This document shows, piece by piece, positions 16,862 to 26,704 of a stretch of 64,000 nucleotides of DNA. The DNA lies in contig NZ_LT962671.1 of assembly GCF_900199545.1 (NCBI RefSeq), forward strand, positions 2,065,415-2,129,414, written 5' to 3'. Each line of letters begins with the position of its first letter. The stretch's first letter is position 1. The stretch comes from Raoultibacter massiliensis. GTDB taxonomy: Bacteria > Actinomycetota > Coriobacteriia > Coriobacteriales > Eggerthellaceae. The notes beneath the pieces are model-generated. The model saw only the letters and a list, made by a program, of their open reading frames with translations, was not told the DNA's origin and ran no database searches. Position numbers and translations under genes: made by a program.

Positions 16862-18586
16862 ATGGGAGAGAAAACCATCAGCCGCCGCAGCTTTCTGGCA
16901 GGACTCACCGCCACGGGAGCCCTTGCGGCAACCAGCGCGCTCGCAGGGTGCGCCCCGAGCGCTTCGGGCGAAACCGACTCGACGGGAAAGGCCGACGCCG
17001 GCACCGCCGCATCGTGGCGCGACAAACCCGAGCCCATTACCGACATCCCCGAAACGCTTGAGGCCGACATCGAAGTCGTCGGCGCCGGAAACGGAGGCCT
17101 CGTTGCCGCAACCACCGCCGCGCAGGAAGGCGCAAAGGTCATCGTGATCGAAAAGGGCGGCGATATCGCCATGGCGCGCGAAGCCATCGGTGCGCTCAAT
17201 TCGAACCTCGAGCCCGATCACTACGAAGACCCCGCCAAACTCATGAACCACGCCAACATGACGCAATCCGGCGATGCGAACATGCTCATGTATAAAACCT
17301 GGGCGGAAAAATCCGGCGAGATGATCGAATGGATGAAAGAGACGCTCGAGCCCAAGGGAATGCTCTTCCCGTTTGAATGGCACTGCCCCTCGCCCGACAT
17401 CGCCCCCGAGGCGTACTATCCGGCCATGTGCTACAACCCCTGCCTCGATGAATACAACCCCGACGGCCCCAACTACGGCGCTTACATGCACCTCGAGATG
17501 ATGCGCGAAGTGTTTTTGGAGCTCGGCGGCGAAATCCTTTTCACCACTCCCGCCCAACAGCTCGTCCAAGACGATGCAGGTGCCGTAACCGGAGTCATCG
17601 CCACCTCGAAGGACAAGGGCAACATCCAGGTGAACGCGAGCAAAGGCGTTATCATCTGCACCGGCGGCTACGGAGCCAACGAGGAGATGCTCCAAGACCT
17701 CTGCCCCGTCGTATCGGAATACTGCGTGCTCGGCGACAGCGTAACCGAAGAGGGCGACGGCATCAGGATGGCGCTTTGGGCGGGAGCCTATCTCGAGCAA
17801 GGCGGCTCGTGCATGATCTGGAACCGCGGGCTCATGAACGACGACACCGAGTTCGGCCGTCCGTGGCAGGGCCAGATCTTCTTGCCGGGAAGCCAGCCGT
17901 TCCTTCACGTCAACGCCAACGGCGAGCGCTTCATGAACGAAGATCAGTGCTACCCCATGAGCTATTCGGGCGGACTCAACCAGCCAGGTCATTTCTCGTG
18001 GGAAATCTGGGATGCGAGCTACTGGGACGATATCGTGCAGTTCGACACCTGCGGCTGCTCGCGCTTGGCTCCCGCGCCCTCGGGAACCGCGTTCAACGCC
18101 GACGTGTACGACTGCGAGGCCATAAGCAAAGAGCATCTCGACAGCTTCTGGTTCGCACCCAACCTGGAAAGCGGCGCCATCAAGAAGGCCGATACGCTCG
18201 AGGAGCTCGCAAGCGCCATGGGCTTCGACGCCGACAAGACCGCAGCCTTCATCGCATCGGTCGAGCGCTACAACGAGCTGGTTGCAGCTGGAAAAGATGA
18301 AGATTTCGGCAAGGAGCCGTTCCGCATGAGCGCGGTCGACGAGCCTCCCTACTACGCGGCGCGCATCGCAGGCGAGCTGCTCGTCACCACCCACGGCGTG
18401 GTTACCGACACGAACAGCCAGCCGCTGCGCGAGGACGGCACCGTGATCGAGAACCTCTACGTCTGCGGCAACGACCAGGGCGGTTTTTACCCGCACAACT
18501 ACCCGAGCAACTTCACTGGAATCAACGCGGGTCGCGTGGCAACCTTCGCCCGCATCGCAGCCAAACATGCGCTCGGCGTATCGTAG
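16862..18586 (+). CDS. Tat-exported FAD-dependent reductase
   Basis: 574 aa. Signal SRRSFLAGL followed by a hydrophobic core and LAGCAP, a plausible lipobox, so it may be anchored outside the membrane. FAD motif GAGNGG near residue 77 and EKGG at the ribose-binding strand. Start chosen at 16862 (GGGAGGAAAATC before ATG), not the much earlier in-frame codon. It follows the LuxR gene at 14849 and ends in a strong terminator. Same superfamily as the other exported reductases of this window; substrate unknown. Confidence 0.85.
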   Translation: MGEKTISRRSFLAGLTATGALAATSALAGCAPSASGETDSTGKADAGTAASWRDKPEPITDIPETLEADIEVVGAGNGGLVAATTAAQEGAKVIVIEKGGDIAMAREAIGALNSNLEPDHYEDPAKLMNHANMTQSGDANMLMYKTWAEKSGEMIEWMKETLEPKGMLFPFEWHCPSPDIAPEAYYPAMCYNPCLDEYNPDGPNYGAYMHLEMMREVFLELGGEILFTTPAQQLVQDDAGAVTGVIATSKDKGNIQVNASKGVIICTGGYGANEEMLQDLCPVVSEYCVLGDSVTEEGDGIRMALWAGAYLEQGGSCMIWNRGLMNDDTEFGRPWQGQIFLPGSQPFLHVNANGERFMNEDQCYPMSYSGGLNQPGHFSWEIWDASYWDDIVQFDTCGCSRLAPAPSGTAFNADVYDCEAISKEHLDSFWFAPNLESGAIKKADTLEELASAMGFDADKTAAFIASVERYNELVAAGKDEDFGKEPFRMSAVDEPPYYAARIAGELLVTTHGVVTDTNSQPLREDGTVIENLYVCGNDQGGFYPHNYPSNFTGINAGRVATFARIAAKHALGVS

Positions 18587-18651
18587 GCATCGAGACAAGG
18601 CGATTATCTCTGGAAGGGTTCTCATCTGAAGCAGAGCGCTCTGCACAAGTC

Positions 18652-18685
18652 GGACCGGAAACCGAAGTTTCCGGTCCTTTTTCTT
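18652..18685 (+). terminator. Rho-independent terminator after the FAD reductase
   Basis: GGACCGGAAAC-cgaa-GTTTCCGGTCC perfect 11-bp stem with tetraloop, then TTTTTCTTT. Confidence 0.9.
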
Positions 18686-18771
18686 TCAAGCTGCGCGGAT
18701 TCCAGCGGGCCGGCACCAAGCCGTACCCGCCGCGCAGGGCAACACCTTAGAACGCCGCTCTCGGCAGCCTC

Positions 18772-20370
18772 TCAGTGAACCAAATCGATGAGTTCTTGGC
18801 GCGAATGGACCCCGAGTTTCGCATAGATGTGCTTTGCATGGGTCGCTGCCGTTTCTTTCGATATGACGAGCGCATCGCGCACATAGGGTATAGATCTTCC
18901 GCGCGCGAGCAACTCGAACACCTCGGTTTCGCGAGGCGTCAGCTCGAAGCGCAGCGCGAGTTCGCGAATTCGATCGGACAACTCGGCACCCGAACGCTCC
19001 TGACCATCCGCTTCGTCGGTTCGAACCGCCGGGATATCAACAGAGCCGCCGCGCGAGCCTTCTCGATCAAACGCAAAGCTCTTGGTGTCGTTCAGCACGA
19101 ACATGGTAACCACCACAAGCACCGCGATCGACACTGCCGCCACCTGCACCGCAGAAAGGCTGCCGCTGTCGAGAGGCTCGGTTAACCCCGCATACAGCAT
19201 CACGCCGAGGAAATCGCCGAGGTGGACGAATATCCAACCCAGACCGTACGATTGAACCGCCGTCGCCTTTCCCGCCACCGCATACCGCGCGAAGTACAGC
19301 TGGGTTATCACGCAGAAGGCGAAGCGCGCGGCAATGGATATCAGAAACGCCCAGTATCCGCCCAAACCCGTACCGAACAGGATCAACGCCACAAACCCCA
19401 TCACGAGGACGGGGCACATCCACCGGTAGAGGAATGCAATCGAGATGCGCCGAGGGCCTACCGTCGAGGCGAACGAGACGACGGCCATGAACGCAATGCT
19501 TGCAAGCAGCACCGCCTGAAACTCAGGGGCATGCTTGTCGGGAGCCGGCCAAAATGTTCCGAGAAGGCACACGAACAGGCAAGCAACCAGTATACCGAGC
19601 CCCGCCCTGCCCATCGAGGCGAGCACGCTCACAAGGCTTTGCTTTGCAAGGTTGCGCGCATAGTCGTACGCCTTCTGCTCCGAAGCCCCGGAATGCTCTG
19701 CAGTGGCTGCGCCGCCCACGTCCTTCCAGGAAAGATAGAAGCACAGCCCCGAAAGAAGCGGCAACGACGTTACGAACGCAAGCGCGATCCAGCCGTCCAT
19801 AGCCGATACGAGCAGTACGAGCAGAGCAGAGAAGATAGCCGACGCGGGAGCAAGAAATTCGCCGTCCTCCTGAGAAACGCGCGCATAGTACTCGCCCCAC
19901 ATCACCCACATGAACCCGCTGCCGAACCCGGTGAGCACAGCGCCGAAAACGAACAACGCAACCGTGAACGCGACATCCCCTGTAATGCCGAACAGAAGCG
20001 GCGTCGAAAGCGCCGTCGCAACAGGTGCGATAAAGAAGAGGGGGAGATGCTCGGTCGGGGAGCCGAACCGCTTTTCGCCGAGCACGATGGCGACGAGCAT
20101 GACAACCGACATGAACACGGGAAACCCGGTGAAGAACAATAGCTCGAACGAACCGTACGCCCCGAGCCACATGCCCAACTTGCCCGTATACCCCTCGACC
20201 ACCTCGGTATAGAACACGCAGAACACCCATGCGAGCAGAAAGGACCAGCCGAACCGCCGAAGCGGCGTGAAGCGCGCAACCATGCGCGCGATGCCCTGCT
20301 CTTTTCGGCTGTCGATGCTCACTGGATCAATCGGCTTTCTTCGCCTGCCCGTTTCGACGGGCGCCTGCAC
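18772..20370 (-). CDS. Membrane-bound LuxR-family regulator
   Basis: Up to 532 aa: about twelve membrane helices, then a LuxR helix-turn-helix in the last 56 residues (LTPRETEVFELLARGRS...HAKHIYAKLGVHSRQEL). The start is uncertain: GTG at 20370 has GGAG upstream, but the -10 TATAAT at 20387-20382 leaves almost no leader, so GTG 20319 or ATG 20283 are possible. It lies downstream of the FAD reductase at 20561 on the same strand and is a second candidate regulator for it besides the divergent LuxR at 22540. Confidence 0.8.
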   Translation of the reverse strand: MQAPVETGRRRKPIDPVSIDSRKEQGIARMVARFTPLRRFGWSFLLAWVFCVFYTEVVEGYTGKLGMWLGAYGSFELLFFTGFPVFMSVVMLVAIVLGEKRFGSPTEHLPLFFIAPVATALSTPLLFGITGDVAFTVALFVFGAVLTGFGSGFMWVMWGEYYARVSQEDGEFLAPASAIFSALLVLLVSAMDGWIALAFVTSLPLLSGLCFYLSWKDVGGAATAEHSGASEQKAYDYARNLAKQSLVSVLASMGRAGLGILVACLFVCLLGTFWPAPDKHAPEFQAVLLASIAFMAVVSFASTVGPRRISIAFLYRWMCPVLVMGFVALILFGTGLGGYWAFLISIAARFAFCVITQLYFARYAVAGKATAVQSYGLGWIFVHLGDFLGVMLYAGLTEPLDSGSLSAVQVAAVSIAVLVVVTMFVLNDTKSFAFDREGSRGGSVDIPAVRTDEADGQERSGAELSDRIRELALRFELTPRETEVFELLARGRSIPYVRDALVISKETAATHAKHIYAKLGVHSRQELIDLVH

Positions 20371-20381
20371 TCGATCGCTCC

Positions 20382-20422
20382 ATTATAGCCACAATCGACC
20401 GATTTCTCGATTAATCGAAATC
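20382..20422 (-). promoter_or_regulatory. Promoter -10 with near-perfect palindrome upstream of the LuxR gene
   Basis: TATAAT on the minus strand at 20387-20382. About 14 bases upstream of it, 20401-20422 reads GATTTCTCGATTAATCGAAATC, a palindrome centred on CGATTAATCG with one offset base. Its place over the -35 region suggests repression or autoregulation. Confidence 0.5.
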
Positions 20423-20494
20423 CCCAACCGCCCACGACTCCACTTTCAACCCCGGCACCCGTTCGAATTCGCGCACTCTCGCCCGAAAGCCCCG

Positions 20495-20525
20495 CGCCCC
20501 GCATGCAGAGAAAGCACGCGGGGCG
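20495..20525 (-). terminator. Probable terminator of the FAD reductase at 20561
   Basis: CGCCCCGC and GCGGGGCG form an 8-bp GC stem with a 15-base loop 36 bp after the stop codon; the T-tract is short. Confidence 0.5.
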
Positions 20526-20560
20526 GGTCTTGACGGAAAGCGCCGATGATCGGTTTCGCT

Positions 20561-22297
20561 CTAAGCGCTTTCGGCGATGTGCTTGCCGGTCAGATAGCCG
20601 TACGTCATTGCGATGCTGTGACTCGCACCGGCAATGGTTGCAGGATAATCCGCCAGGAACCGACCGCCCTGAACGTTTCCAACGGCGTACAGGCCGGGGA
20701 TGACTTTGAGATCGGCATCGCATACTTCGGCGTCCTTCGTTGTCGAAAGACCGCTCATGGTTACAAGGCAGCGCAGGGCATCCTGCGAGGCACCGCTCAA
20801 GCCAGGTTCGCCAACCGCATAGCGAATTGCGTAGAACGGCGGGGTTTCCAAGGCGAACAGACGCTCGGGGGATTTTCCGAAATCCTCGTCCTTGCCGGCA
20901 GCGCACAGTTCGTTATAGCGTGCGATCTGCGCTTTCATTGTTTCGGCAACATCGGCTTCGACTCCGAGGTTGGCCACCAGATCCTCAACGGTATCGCCCT
21001 TGGCGCTTGTCCAATCGTCGATCGCATCGATATCCTCTTGCGAGATCTTGCTCTTCGTGCCGAGGCCCGCCTGCATCGAAGAAAGCTGCTCGGGAAACTT
21101 CGAATCGAAAATCTGGTAGATCACGTTGCCGGGTTGGCGAATCAATGCGGAACCGAAATGGTCGTTCGTCAGATCTTCGTTGATATAGCGTTCGCCGTTT
21201 CCGTTCAGCTGCAAAAACGCATCGACGCCAAGTTTGCCCAAATCGCCGTGCGCCATTGCGGCATGCGGCCCCGCTTCGATGTTTCCGCCGGCCCAATAGC
21301 CCATGCGGTGGCCGTCGCCCATATCGGCGAAATTCCCTTCGATATCCTGGTGCATATACGTAAAGGTGAACTTTTCCTTCTGGTTGTAAATCCACGGCAA
21401 GTAGTACGCGACCATCTCGTCGTTGCGCACGTAGTCTCCCGTCGCAAGCACGACGCCCTTCGAAGCCAGCACCTTGGTATAGGTCTGGTCGTTGAGGTTC
21501 TGGAAGATGACGCCAACAACCCTGTCGCCGTCTTTTACAAGCTGACGCGCCGGACAGTCGAAGTGGGCATCGACGTTCCCCGTCGCCTCGGCCTTCTCGA
21601 AGTTCGCAAGAAACACCGGCTTCTGGCCGCCCTTCTCGGGCGCCGTGAACGAGAGCGTGCCACTGAAAATGACCTCATGATCGCGCCCGTATTCGTAGGG
21701 AGGATAGGAATTCTTGTTGCTCACGTACACCTTGTCTTCGCTCGGCGTCTCATCGCCGGGGTGCACCCAGATAAGGTCGTCGTAGGCCGAGGCGTACCAG
21801 TCGAACGCCTCACCGCAGTTATCCGCCCACCTCTTGAGAATCCTGAAATCGCTGCGGTGGCTCATCTGGATCATGAGCTCGTTGACGAGGTCGGTCGTCT
21901 CGATGTCTTCGATTCCCATCGAGCGGGCGTTTTCGGTGTTGAATGCCGCGAACTGAGACGAGCGGCAATTGGGTTCGGAGCACTTTTCGATCGCAACGAC
22001 CTTCACGCCCGCCTCGGCGGCAGAACGCACTGCCGATACCCCGGCAACGCCAAGGCCCACGACGGCAAGCTCGGTTTCGATGGTTTGCGCAATCTGGTCG
22101 TCGGTGATCGGATCGGGCTCCCTCAAAAACGAGGGTACGCCCGCTGCATCCCGTACGCCCGTTTGGTTCGCCGACCCGGCCTCTGCGCCGGTCGAAGCAA
22201 GCTCGCCCGCCGCACAGCCCGCAAGCCCCATGGCTCCAAGACCCAGACCGAACGCCGCCGCTCCCCCGATGAAGTTCCTTCTCGAAATCTCTTTCAT
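20561..22297 (-). CDS. Tat-exported FAD-dependent reductase
   Basis: 578 aa. Signal SRRNFIGG, hydrophobic core and LAGCA lipobox-like end. FAD motif GLGVAG with EKC at the end of the second strand. It carries the long insert and MGDGHRMGYWAGG segment seen in this expanded flavoprotein family. The gene is divergent from the LuxR regulator at 22540 (242-bp shared upstream region with an inverted repeat) and followed by another LuxR gene. A respiratory or detoxifying reductase acting outside the membrane is the likely role. Confidence 0.85.
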   Translation of the reverse strand: MKEISRRNFIGGAAAFGLGLGAMGLAGCAAGELASTGAEAGSANQTGVRDAAGVPSFLREPDPITDDQIAQTIETELAVVGLGVAGVSAVRSAAEAGVKVVAIEKCSEPNCRSSQFAAFNTENARSMGIEDIETTDLVNELMIQMSHRSDFRILKRWADNCGEAFDWYASAYDDLIWVHPGDETPSEDKVYVSNKNSYPPYEYGRDHEVIFSGTLSFTAPEKGGQKPVFLANFEKAEATGNVDAHFDCPARQLVKDGDRVVGVIFQNLNDQTYTKVLASKGVVLATGDYVRNDEMVAYYLPWIYNQKEKFTFTYMHQDIEGNFADMGDGHRMGYWAGGNIEAGPHAAMAHGDLGKLGVDAFLQLNGNGERYINEDLTNDHFGSALIRQPGNVIYQIFDSKFPEQLSSMQAGLGTKSKISQEDIDAIDDWTSAKGDTVEDLVANLGVEADVAETMKAQIARYNELCAAGKDEDFGKSPERLFALETPPFYAIRYAVGEPGLSGASQDALRCLVTMSGLSTTKDAEVCDADLKVIPGLYAVGNVQGGRFLADYPATIAGASHSIAMTYGYLTGKHIAESA

Positions 22298-22357
22298 GTC
22301 GATTCCTCCTTGGTTTCGCCGTACTGCGCATCGATCAACCGATGGAAGTCCGATGCG

Positions 22358-22387
22358 ATAGGCGTACTATGCAGCGAGAACGCCTAT
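22358..22387. promoter_or_regulatory. Inverted repeat in the shared promoter region
   Basis: ATAGGCGT (22358-22365) and ACGCCTAT (22380-22387), 14-base spacer, between the divergent reductase and LuxR genes. Candidate binding site for the LuxR protein. A -10-like TAGAAT for the LuxR gene lies at 22514-22519. Confidence 0.45.
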
Positions 22388-22539
22388 GCGAGAAGGCGAA
22401 AGAGGGATGAGGACCCGGGATGATTTTTCTCATACTCCAGCATCTGATCAGGAACGATGAAGGATACGAGGACATGATGGCGCATTCTCGCACTCGACGA
22501 GCCGCACCGACAGTAGAATAGCGGCAGGGATGGAGGTCT

Positions 22540-23964
22540 ATGGATACCGATCGAGCAAACACAATCAGAGTGAAACCGAACCCATCGATTCCGAGCTTTT
22601 GCTTCCTCGGTTTCTTTCTCATGGTCTCGTTCAGCACGTCGCTTTCGCTCAGCAACTACTCGATAGACGATTCGCTCGTTGCGCAAAGCCAGCTGCCATT
22701 CGGACCTCTTACGAAGATGATCTTGTTTGCAGCAGCGGCTTTCCTCTCCACAAAGCTCACCCCTTTGCATAAAAAGCACCGGCTGCTTGTTGCAGCGGCC
22801 GTCGTTTTGTCGCTCGGCGCCATCTTCACCATCGCATCCCGCTCGTCGGTCGGCGCAACGGCGCTTTGGATGAACGCTTGCGGATCGATCGTTATCAGCG
22901 TCGGCACCGTGCCTCTCTACCTTGCATGGATGGAGCTGTATGCGAACATGGATATGCGCCACGTTCTCGCCTACTACACGGCAACGCATGCGCTCTCGTC
23001 GTTTCTCTCGTTCGCGCTCACGCTCGTAAGCTCCCCCGCGTTCGTCTCGGGAGCAATCGTTGCGTTCCCGCTCGTTTCAACGGCGCTTCTGATCGTCAGT
23101 TCGCACAGGATCGAGCACGTTTCCTTCGCGCAAGGCGAGGCGGTTTCGTCGGGCTGGTCGTTTCCCCTCAAACCCGTCGTGCTGTTCGCGGGCTTCACCT
23201 TCTGCAACAACTTCCTACGGGGATTCCTATCGGGCGCGGGACGAGGATACGCCCTTTTCGGCGTGCTGATCGTTTCGGCGACCGTACTCGTTGTCATTCT
23301 GCTGCTGTTCAAGCGGTTCAGCATTCGCTCGCTGTATCTCATCTCGCTGCCGATGGCCGTGGCGGGCGCTCTCTGCTCGCTCATCGACCTGCCCAACGCC
23401 GCGCTTATCGGCTCGCTTCTGACCAACGGGGCCTACACGTTGTTCAGCATCTTCATCACCGCCGTCCTATGCAACATATCGTTTCGGTACGGCGTAAACC
23501 CGCTTTGGACGTTTGGATTCACGCAAAGCGCCCTCGCGCTCGCGCAGATCATTTCGCAATCGGTTCACGCCTCGTTCGACGTGCATTTGCAGAACGCAAC
23601 GTTTTACACCCTGTGCGTCTGCCTCATCGCCACCGTGATCGTCATCCTGTTCGTCGTGTTCATGAGCGACAAAGACTTCACCAGCACGTGGGGCATGACG
23701 CTTTCAAGCAAGAAAACGCCGCTTCAAGATCAGGAGGCACTCCCCGATGCGATCGAGCAAGCGGCTTACATCGCCCGGATCAAGGGACTCACCAGACGGG
23801 AAGAGGAGATTCTCGCCATGCTGCTCGACGACAGAACCGTTGCCGGCATCGAAAACGCCCTCTACATCTCCAACTCCACCGCCAAAACCCATATCCAGCA
23901 CATCTACAAGAAACTCGGCGTCCACAGCAAACAGGAGTGCATCGAAACGTGCAGGACGCTGTAA
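22540..23964 (+). CDS. Membrane-bound LuxR-family regulator
   Basis: 474 aa. About twelve membrane helices (residues 20-380) and a LuxR helix-turn-helix at 417-474 (LTRREEEILAMLLDDRT...HIQHIYKKLGVHSKQE). GGAGG lies three bases before the ATG. It is transcribed away from the FAD reductase at 20561, the usual layout for a dedicated regulator. Within the recognition region the segment IENALYISNSTAKTH differs from the other LuxR proteins here, consistent with its own operator. Confidence 0.85.
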   Translation: MDTDRANTIRVKPNPSIPSFCFLGFFLMVSFSTSLSLSNYSIDDSLVAQSQLPFGPLTKMILFAAAAFLSTKLTPLHKKHRLLVAAAVVLSLGAIFTIASRSSVGATALWMNACGSIVISVGTVPLYLAWMELYANMDMRHVLAYYTATHALSSFLSFALTLVSSPAFVSGAIVAFPLVSTALLIVSSHRIEHVSFAQGEAVSSGWSFPLKPVVLFAGFTFCNNFLRGFLSGAGRGYALFGVLIVSATVLVVILLLFKRFSIRSLYLISLPMAVAGALCSLIDLPNAALIGSLLTNGAYTLFSIFITAVLCNISFRYGVNPLWTFGFTQSALALAQIISQSVHASFDVHLQNATFYTLCVCLIATVIVILFVVFMSDKDFTSTWGMTLSSKKTPLQDQEALPDAIEQAAYIARIKGLTRREEEILAMLLDDRTVAGIENALYISNSTAKTHIQHIYKKLGVHSKQECIETCRTL

Positions 23965-24026
23965 TCAAGATAGGCTGGACACGGCTGCCTGCAGAAACCT
24001 GCGTCCGAAGCGCGCGGAGATCGACC

Positions 24027-25325
24027 CTACAGCGCCCGCTCGATCTCCGCAATCGAGTACAAGCTCCCGCATGCGCACACGAGGCCGTCGGGACCTGCGA
24101 TCTCGCGGGCTTTCGCAACCGCGTCGGGGATATCTTCGGCAATGTAGGGGTTCGTACAGGCCGAGCAGCCGAGCAGGTCTTGCCCTGTCCAACGTATGGC
24201 ACGGGCGAGCTTTTCCGCAGGCAGCGCACGCAAATTCGGAGGCTCGATCACAATGAAAGCGCTCCCGAGGGGCAGCAGCTCTTCGAGCATCTCGGGGTAA
24301 TCTTTATCAGCAAGCACACCTATGACGAAAACCGCTTTCCGGCCGGGAAACACCCGCTTGAGCGAATCGGCGAGCGCACGGGCTCCTTGGGGATTGTGCC
24401 CCCCGTCGATCACGAACGTCGGATTCACGGCTGCGATTTCGAAGCGACCATGCCACGTCGCCTCAGCCAACCCGCATCGAAGCGCCTCATCGGATATCGC
24501 CCAACCCCTCTCGCGCAACGCCTCGATGGCTTCGATGGCGAGCGCTGCATTATAGGGCTGGTAGCTTCCGAGCAGACCGATTGACAAGTCGTCATATCCG
24601 CGATAACGAAACCGCTGGATGCCGAACGTGCCGTCTTTCGAAAGCTCGACCGAGGAAACGGAAAGCTCGCCGAAATCGGGCGTGCGCACCGAAGCGCCGT
24701 ATGCCTCGGCCGCACGCTCGATCGCCTGCATGGCCTCAGGCTCTTGCGGCCACGAAACAACCGAGGCGCCGCGCTTGACGATGCCCGCCTTCTCGGAGGC
24801 TATTTCGCCGAGCGTTGCGCCGAGCACCCCTGTATGATCCAGGGCGATGCGAGCGAAAAGACACAGCTCGGGCGCCTCGATGACGTTGGTCGAATCGAGC
24901 GCGCCGCCAAGCCCCACCTCGATCACGGCGACATCGCACCCCGCCCGCTCGAACCACAGAAACGACACGGCGCAGGCAAGCTCGAACTCGGTCGGATGAT
25001 CGTCCATCGCCTCGGCCGCTTCGCGCACGGCTCGAGTTACCGCACAAAGGCCCTCGGGGGGAATCGGTTCGCCGTTCACGAGGATGCTGCTAGCGTAATC
25101 CCCGATCGTGGGGCTCGTGAACAAGCCGACCTTGTTTCCGGCATGCTGCAGCACGCTCGAAACGAACGCGGCGGTCGATCCCTTTCCATTCGTGCCCGCC
25201 ACATGCACGATGCGATACGTTCGCTCGGGACGGGACAATCGCTCCATAAGCTCGGCAATGCGATCGAGGCCGAGCTTGCTTACCCGCCAAGCGGGATTTT
25301 CGAGATACGCTATCGGGTCGAACAT
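24027..25325 (-). CDS. folC: Bifunctional folylpolyglutamate/dihydrofolate synthase
   Basis: About 432 aa. Adds glutamate to folates (and forms dihydrofolate) in the cytoplasm. The ATP loop HVAGTNGKGST is at residues 41-51, and the Mur-ligase-type signature GGALDSTNVI and C-terminal DGGHNP are present. Length is normal for FolC. The start at 25325 has GAGG eight bases upstream; an ATG 15 bases earlier overlaps that site. The gene before it ends 12 bp upstream, so it may be read with the ATP-grasp cassette. It converges with the LuxR gene at 22540. Confidence 0.93.
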   Translation of the reverse strand: MFDPIAYLENPAWRVSKLGLDRIAELMERLSRPERTYRIVHVAGTNGKGSTAAFVSSVLQHAGNKVGLFTSPTIGDYASSILVNGEPIPPEGLCAVTRAVREAAEAMDDHPTEFELACAVSFLWFERAGCDVAVIEVGLGGALDSTNVIEAPELCLFARIALDHTGVLGATLGEIASEKAGIVKRGASVVSWPQEPEAMQAIERAAEAYGASVRTPDFGELSVSSVELSKDGTFGIQRFRYRGYDDLSIGLLGSYQPYNAALAIEAIEALRERGWAISDEALRCGLAEATWHGRFEIAAVNPTFVIDGGHNPQGARALADSLKRVFPGRKAVFVIGVLADKDYPEMLEELLPLGSAFIVIEPPNLRALPAEKLARAIRWTGQDLLGCSACTNPYIAEDIPDAVAKAREIAGPDGLVCACGSLYSIAEIERAL

Positions 25326-25336
25326 CGAATCCATCC

Positions 25337-26704
25337 TCATTTCACTTTAGCGCGCTGTTCGGAAAACATGATGAACGCAATTATCGGCAGCCCGACGACC
25401 GATGCCAGCAGCGAATATCCGAGCACAACCGTTCCAAACAGATAACCCGTCTGCACGATAGCGAGAAAGAACAGCAACACAGGCATGAATTGCGCGTTCA
25501 AGTTCTTCCTGAACAGATAACCGGTATCGCGCTCGACGAGAACCGCCTCATCGAGATCGCAAACGCCCAGAGAGCGCCGCATGGAGGCGGGAATGCCGAC
25601 AAGCGGATCGATGTCGGCTTCGCGGGCGATCGTATTCGTTTCCATGATGCGCTCCATCGAATCGATGGGCAACGCCCGAGCCCTCGCCTTGGCTTTCCCG
25701 TGTCGCAAAATCACCTTGTCCGATTCGTCGATCCCCAGATGAACCATAGCCGAATGCGACAATCTCACAATATCCCGCTCTTCATCGTTCGCGAAAGGGC
25801 GGCAGCTTTTCAAAAGGATCGAGCTGTTCCCCACCATGAAGCCGGAAATGGCCTTGGGCACCTTCGCCCAAAGCGACGAAGGCTCTTCGAACGCCGATTC
25901 GGTTATCTGCAGCGTATCGTAACCGCATGAACGCAAATTCCGCATGATCGACTGCTGCTCGTCATAGCTGTCGGGAACCAACAGCGCATCGCGGGCATAG
26001 CGATCGAACAGGCTTTGCTTGGTCGCCTGATCGATCTCGGCGTTTTCGACCAGATCCTTGAGCACGCCATCCATAACGCAGGGCGGAGCGTGCAGATTAA
26101 GCAGCATTCGCTGGTATCTGCTCAACCGAACCGTTTGCGCGGCAAGGCTCGGATCCCGTTCGATCTTGTCGAACGGGACGTAGTAAAGCGCCCCCGTAGC
26201 CAGATGGTTCAGGCGATAGAAGCGCCTTCGCTTCGAAGCCCGCCCCTCTTCGATCTCCCTCAGTTCATGGTATAGATCGTCGGAAACCGCAATGCTGCCT
26301 TCGCGTACCTTATCGATGCGCTGGACCGCAACGCGCTTTACCAAAAGCGCATTCGAGAGCTTGCGAATCGAAACGCAAGCGCGATCGCCCGCATCGATGC
26401 CAAGCCGCTCCATAACGTGCAAAGTCGTCTGAGCTTTCGCTTCGACCAATCCGCCATCGTCTTCCCCGTCGTCGGCGAAGGAAGTCGCGACAAGGCAGCA
26501 CTCGACCGAAGGGGAACCGCCCTCGCGGCCGACGAGAACCAGCTCGCGATTCAGAAACCCGTTTCGACGCGCCCAGCCTGCATCGACATCAATCCTGTTT
26601 GATGGCACGAAAGACCCTGCTTTCCCGACGATGACGATCCGGGCAATATCCGAATAGCCATCGAGGTTCGTGCAGCGCGGTTCACCGGACGGCATCTCCG
26701 CCAT
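25337..26704 (-). CDS. Double-psi-barrel-like protein with C-terminal membrane hairpin, unknown function
   Basis: About 455 aa. Segments near residues 85-115 (TLHVMERLGIDAGDRACVSIRK) and 330-390 (IVRLSHSAMVHLGIDESDKVILRH, then IPASMRRSLGVCDLDEAVLV) resemble the repeated half-barrels of VAT/CDC48-N-type double-psi beta-barrels. Two membrane helices close to the C-terminus (PVLLFFLAIVQTGYLFG, LLASVVGLPIIAFIMF) anchor it. The start at 26704 overlaps the end of the ATP-grasp gene by 23 bp, indicating translational coupling. No enzyme motif recognised. A membrane scaffold for the cassette is speculation. Confidence 0.65.
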   Translation of the reverse strand: MAEMPSGEPRCTNLDGYSDIARIVIVGKAGSFVPSNRIDVDAGWARRNGFLNRELVLVGREGGSPSVECCLVATSFADDGEDDGGLVEAKAQTTLHVMERLGIDAGDRACVSIRKLSNALLVKRVAVQRIDKVREGSIAVSDDLYHELREIEEGRASKRRRFYRLNHLATGALYYVPFDKIERDPSLAAQTVRLSRYQRMLLNLHAPPCVMDGVLKDLVENAEIDQATKQSLFDRYARDALLVPDSYDEQQSIMRNLRSCGYDTLQITESAFEEPSSLWAKVPKAISGFMVGNSSILLKSCRPFANDEERDIVRLSHSAMVHLGIDESDKVILRHGKAKARARALPIDSMERIMETNTIAREADIDPLVGIPASMRRSLGVCDLDEAVLVERDTGYLFRKNLNAQFMPVLLFFLAIVQTGYLFGTVVLGYSLLASVVGLPIIAFIMFSEQRAKVK

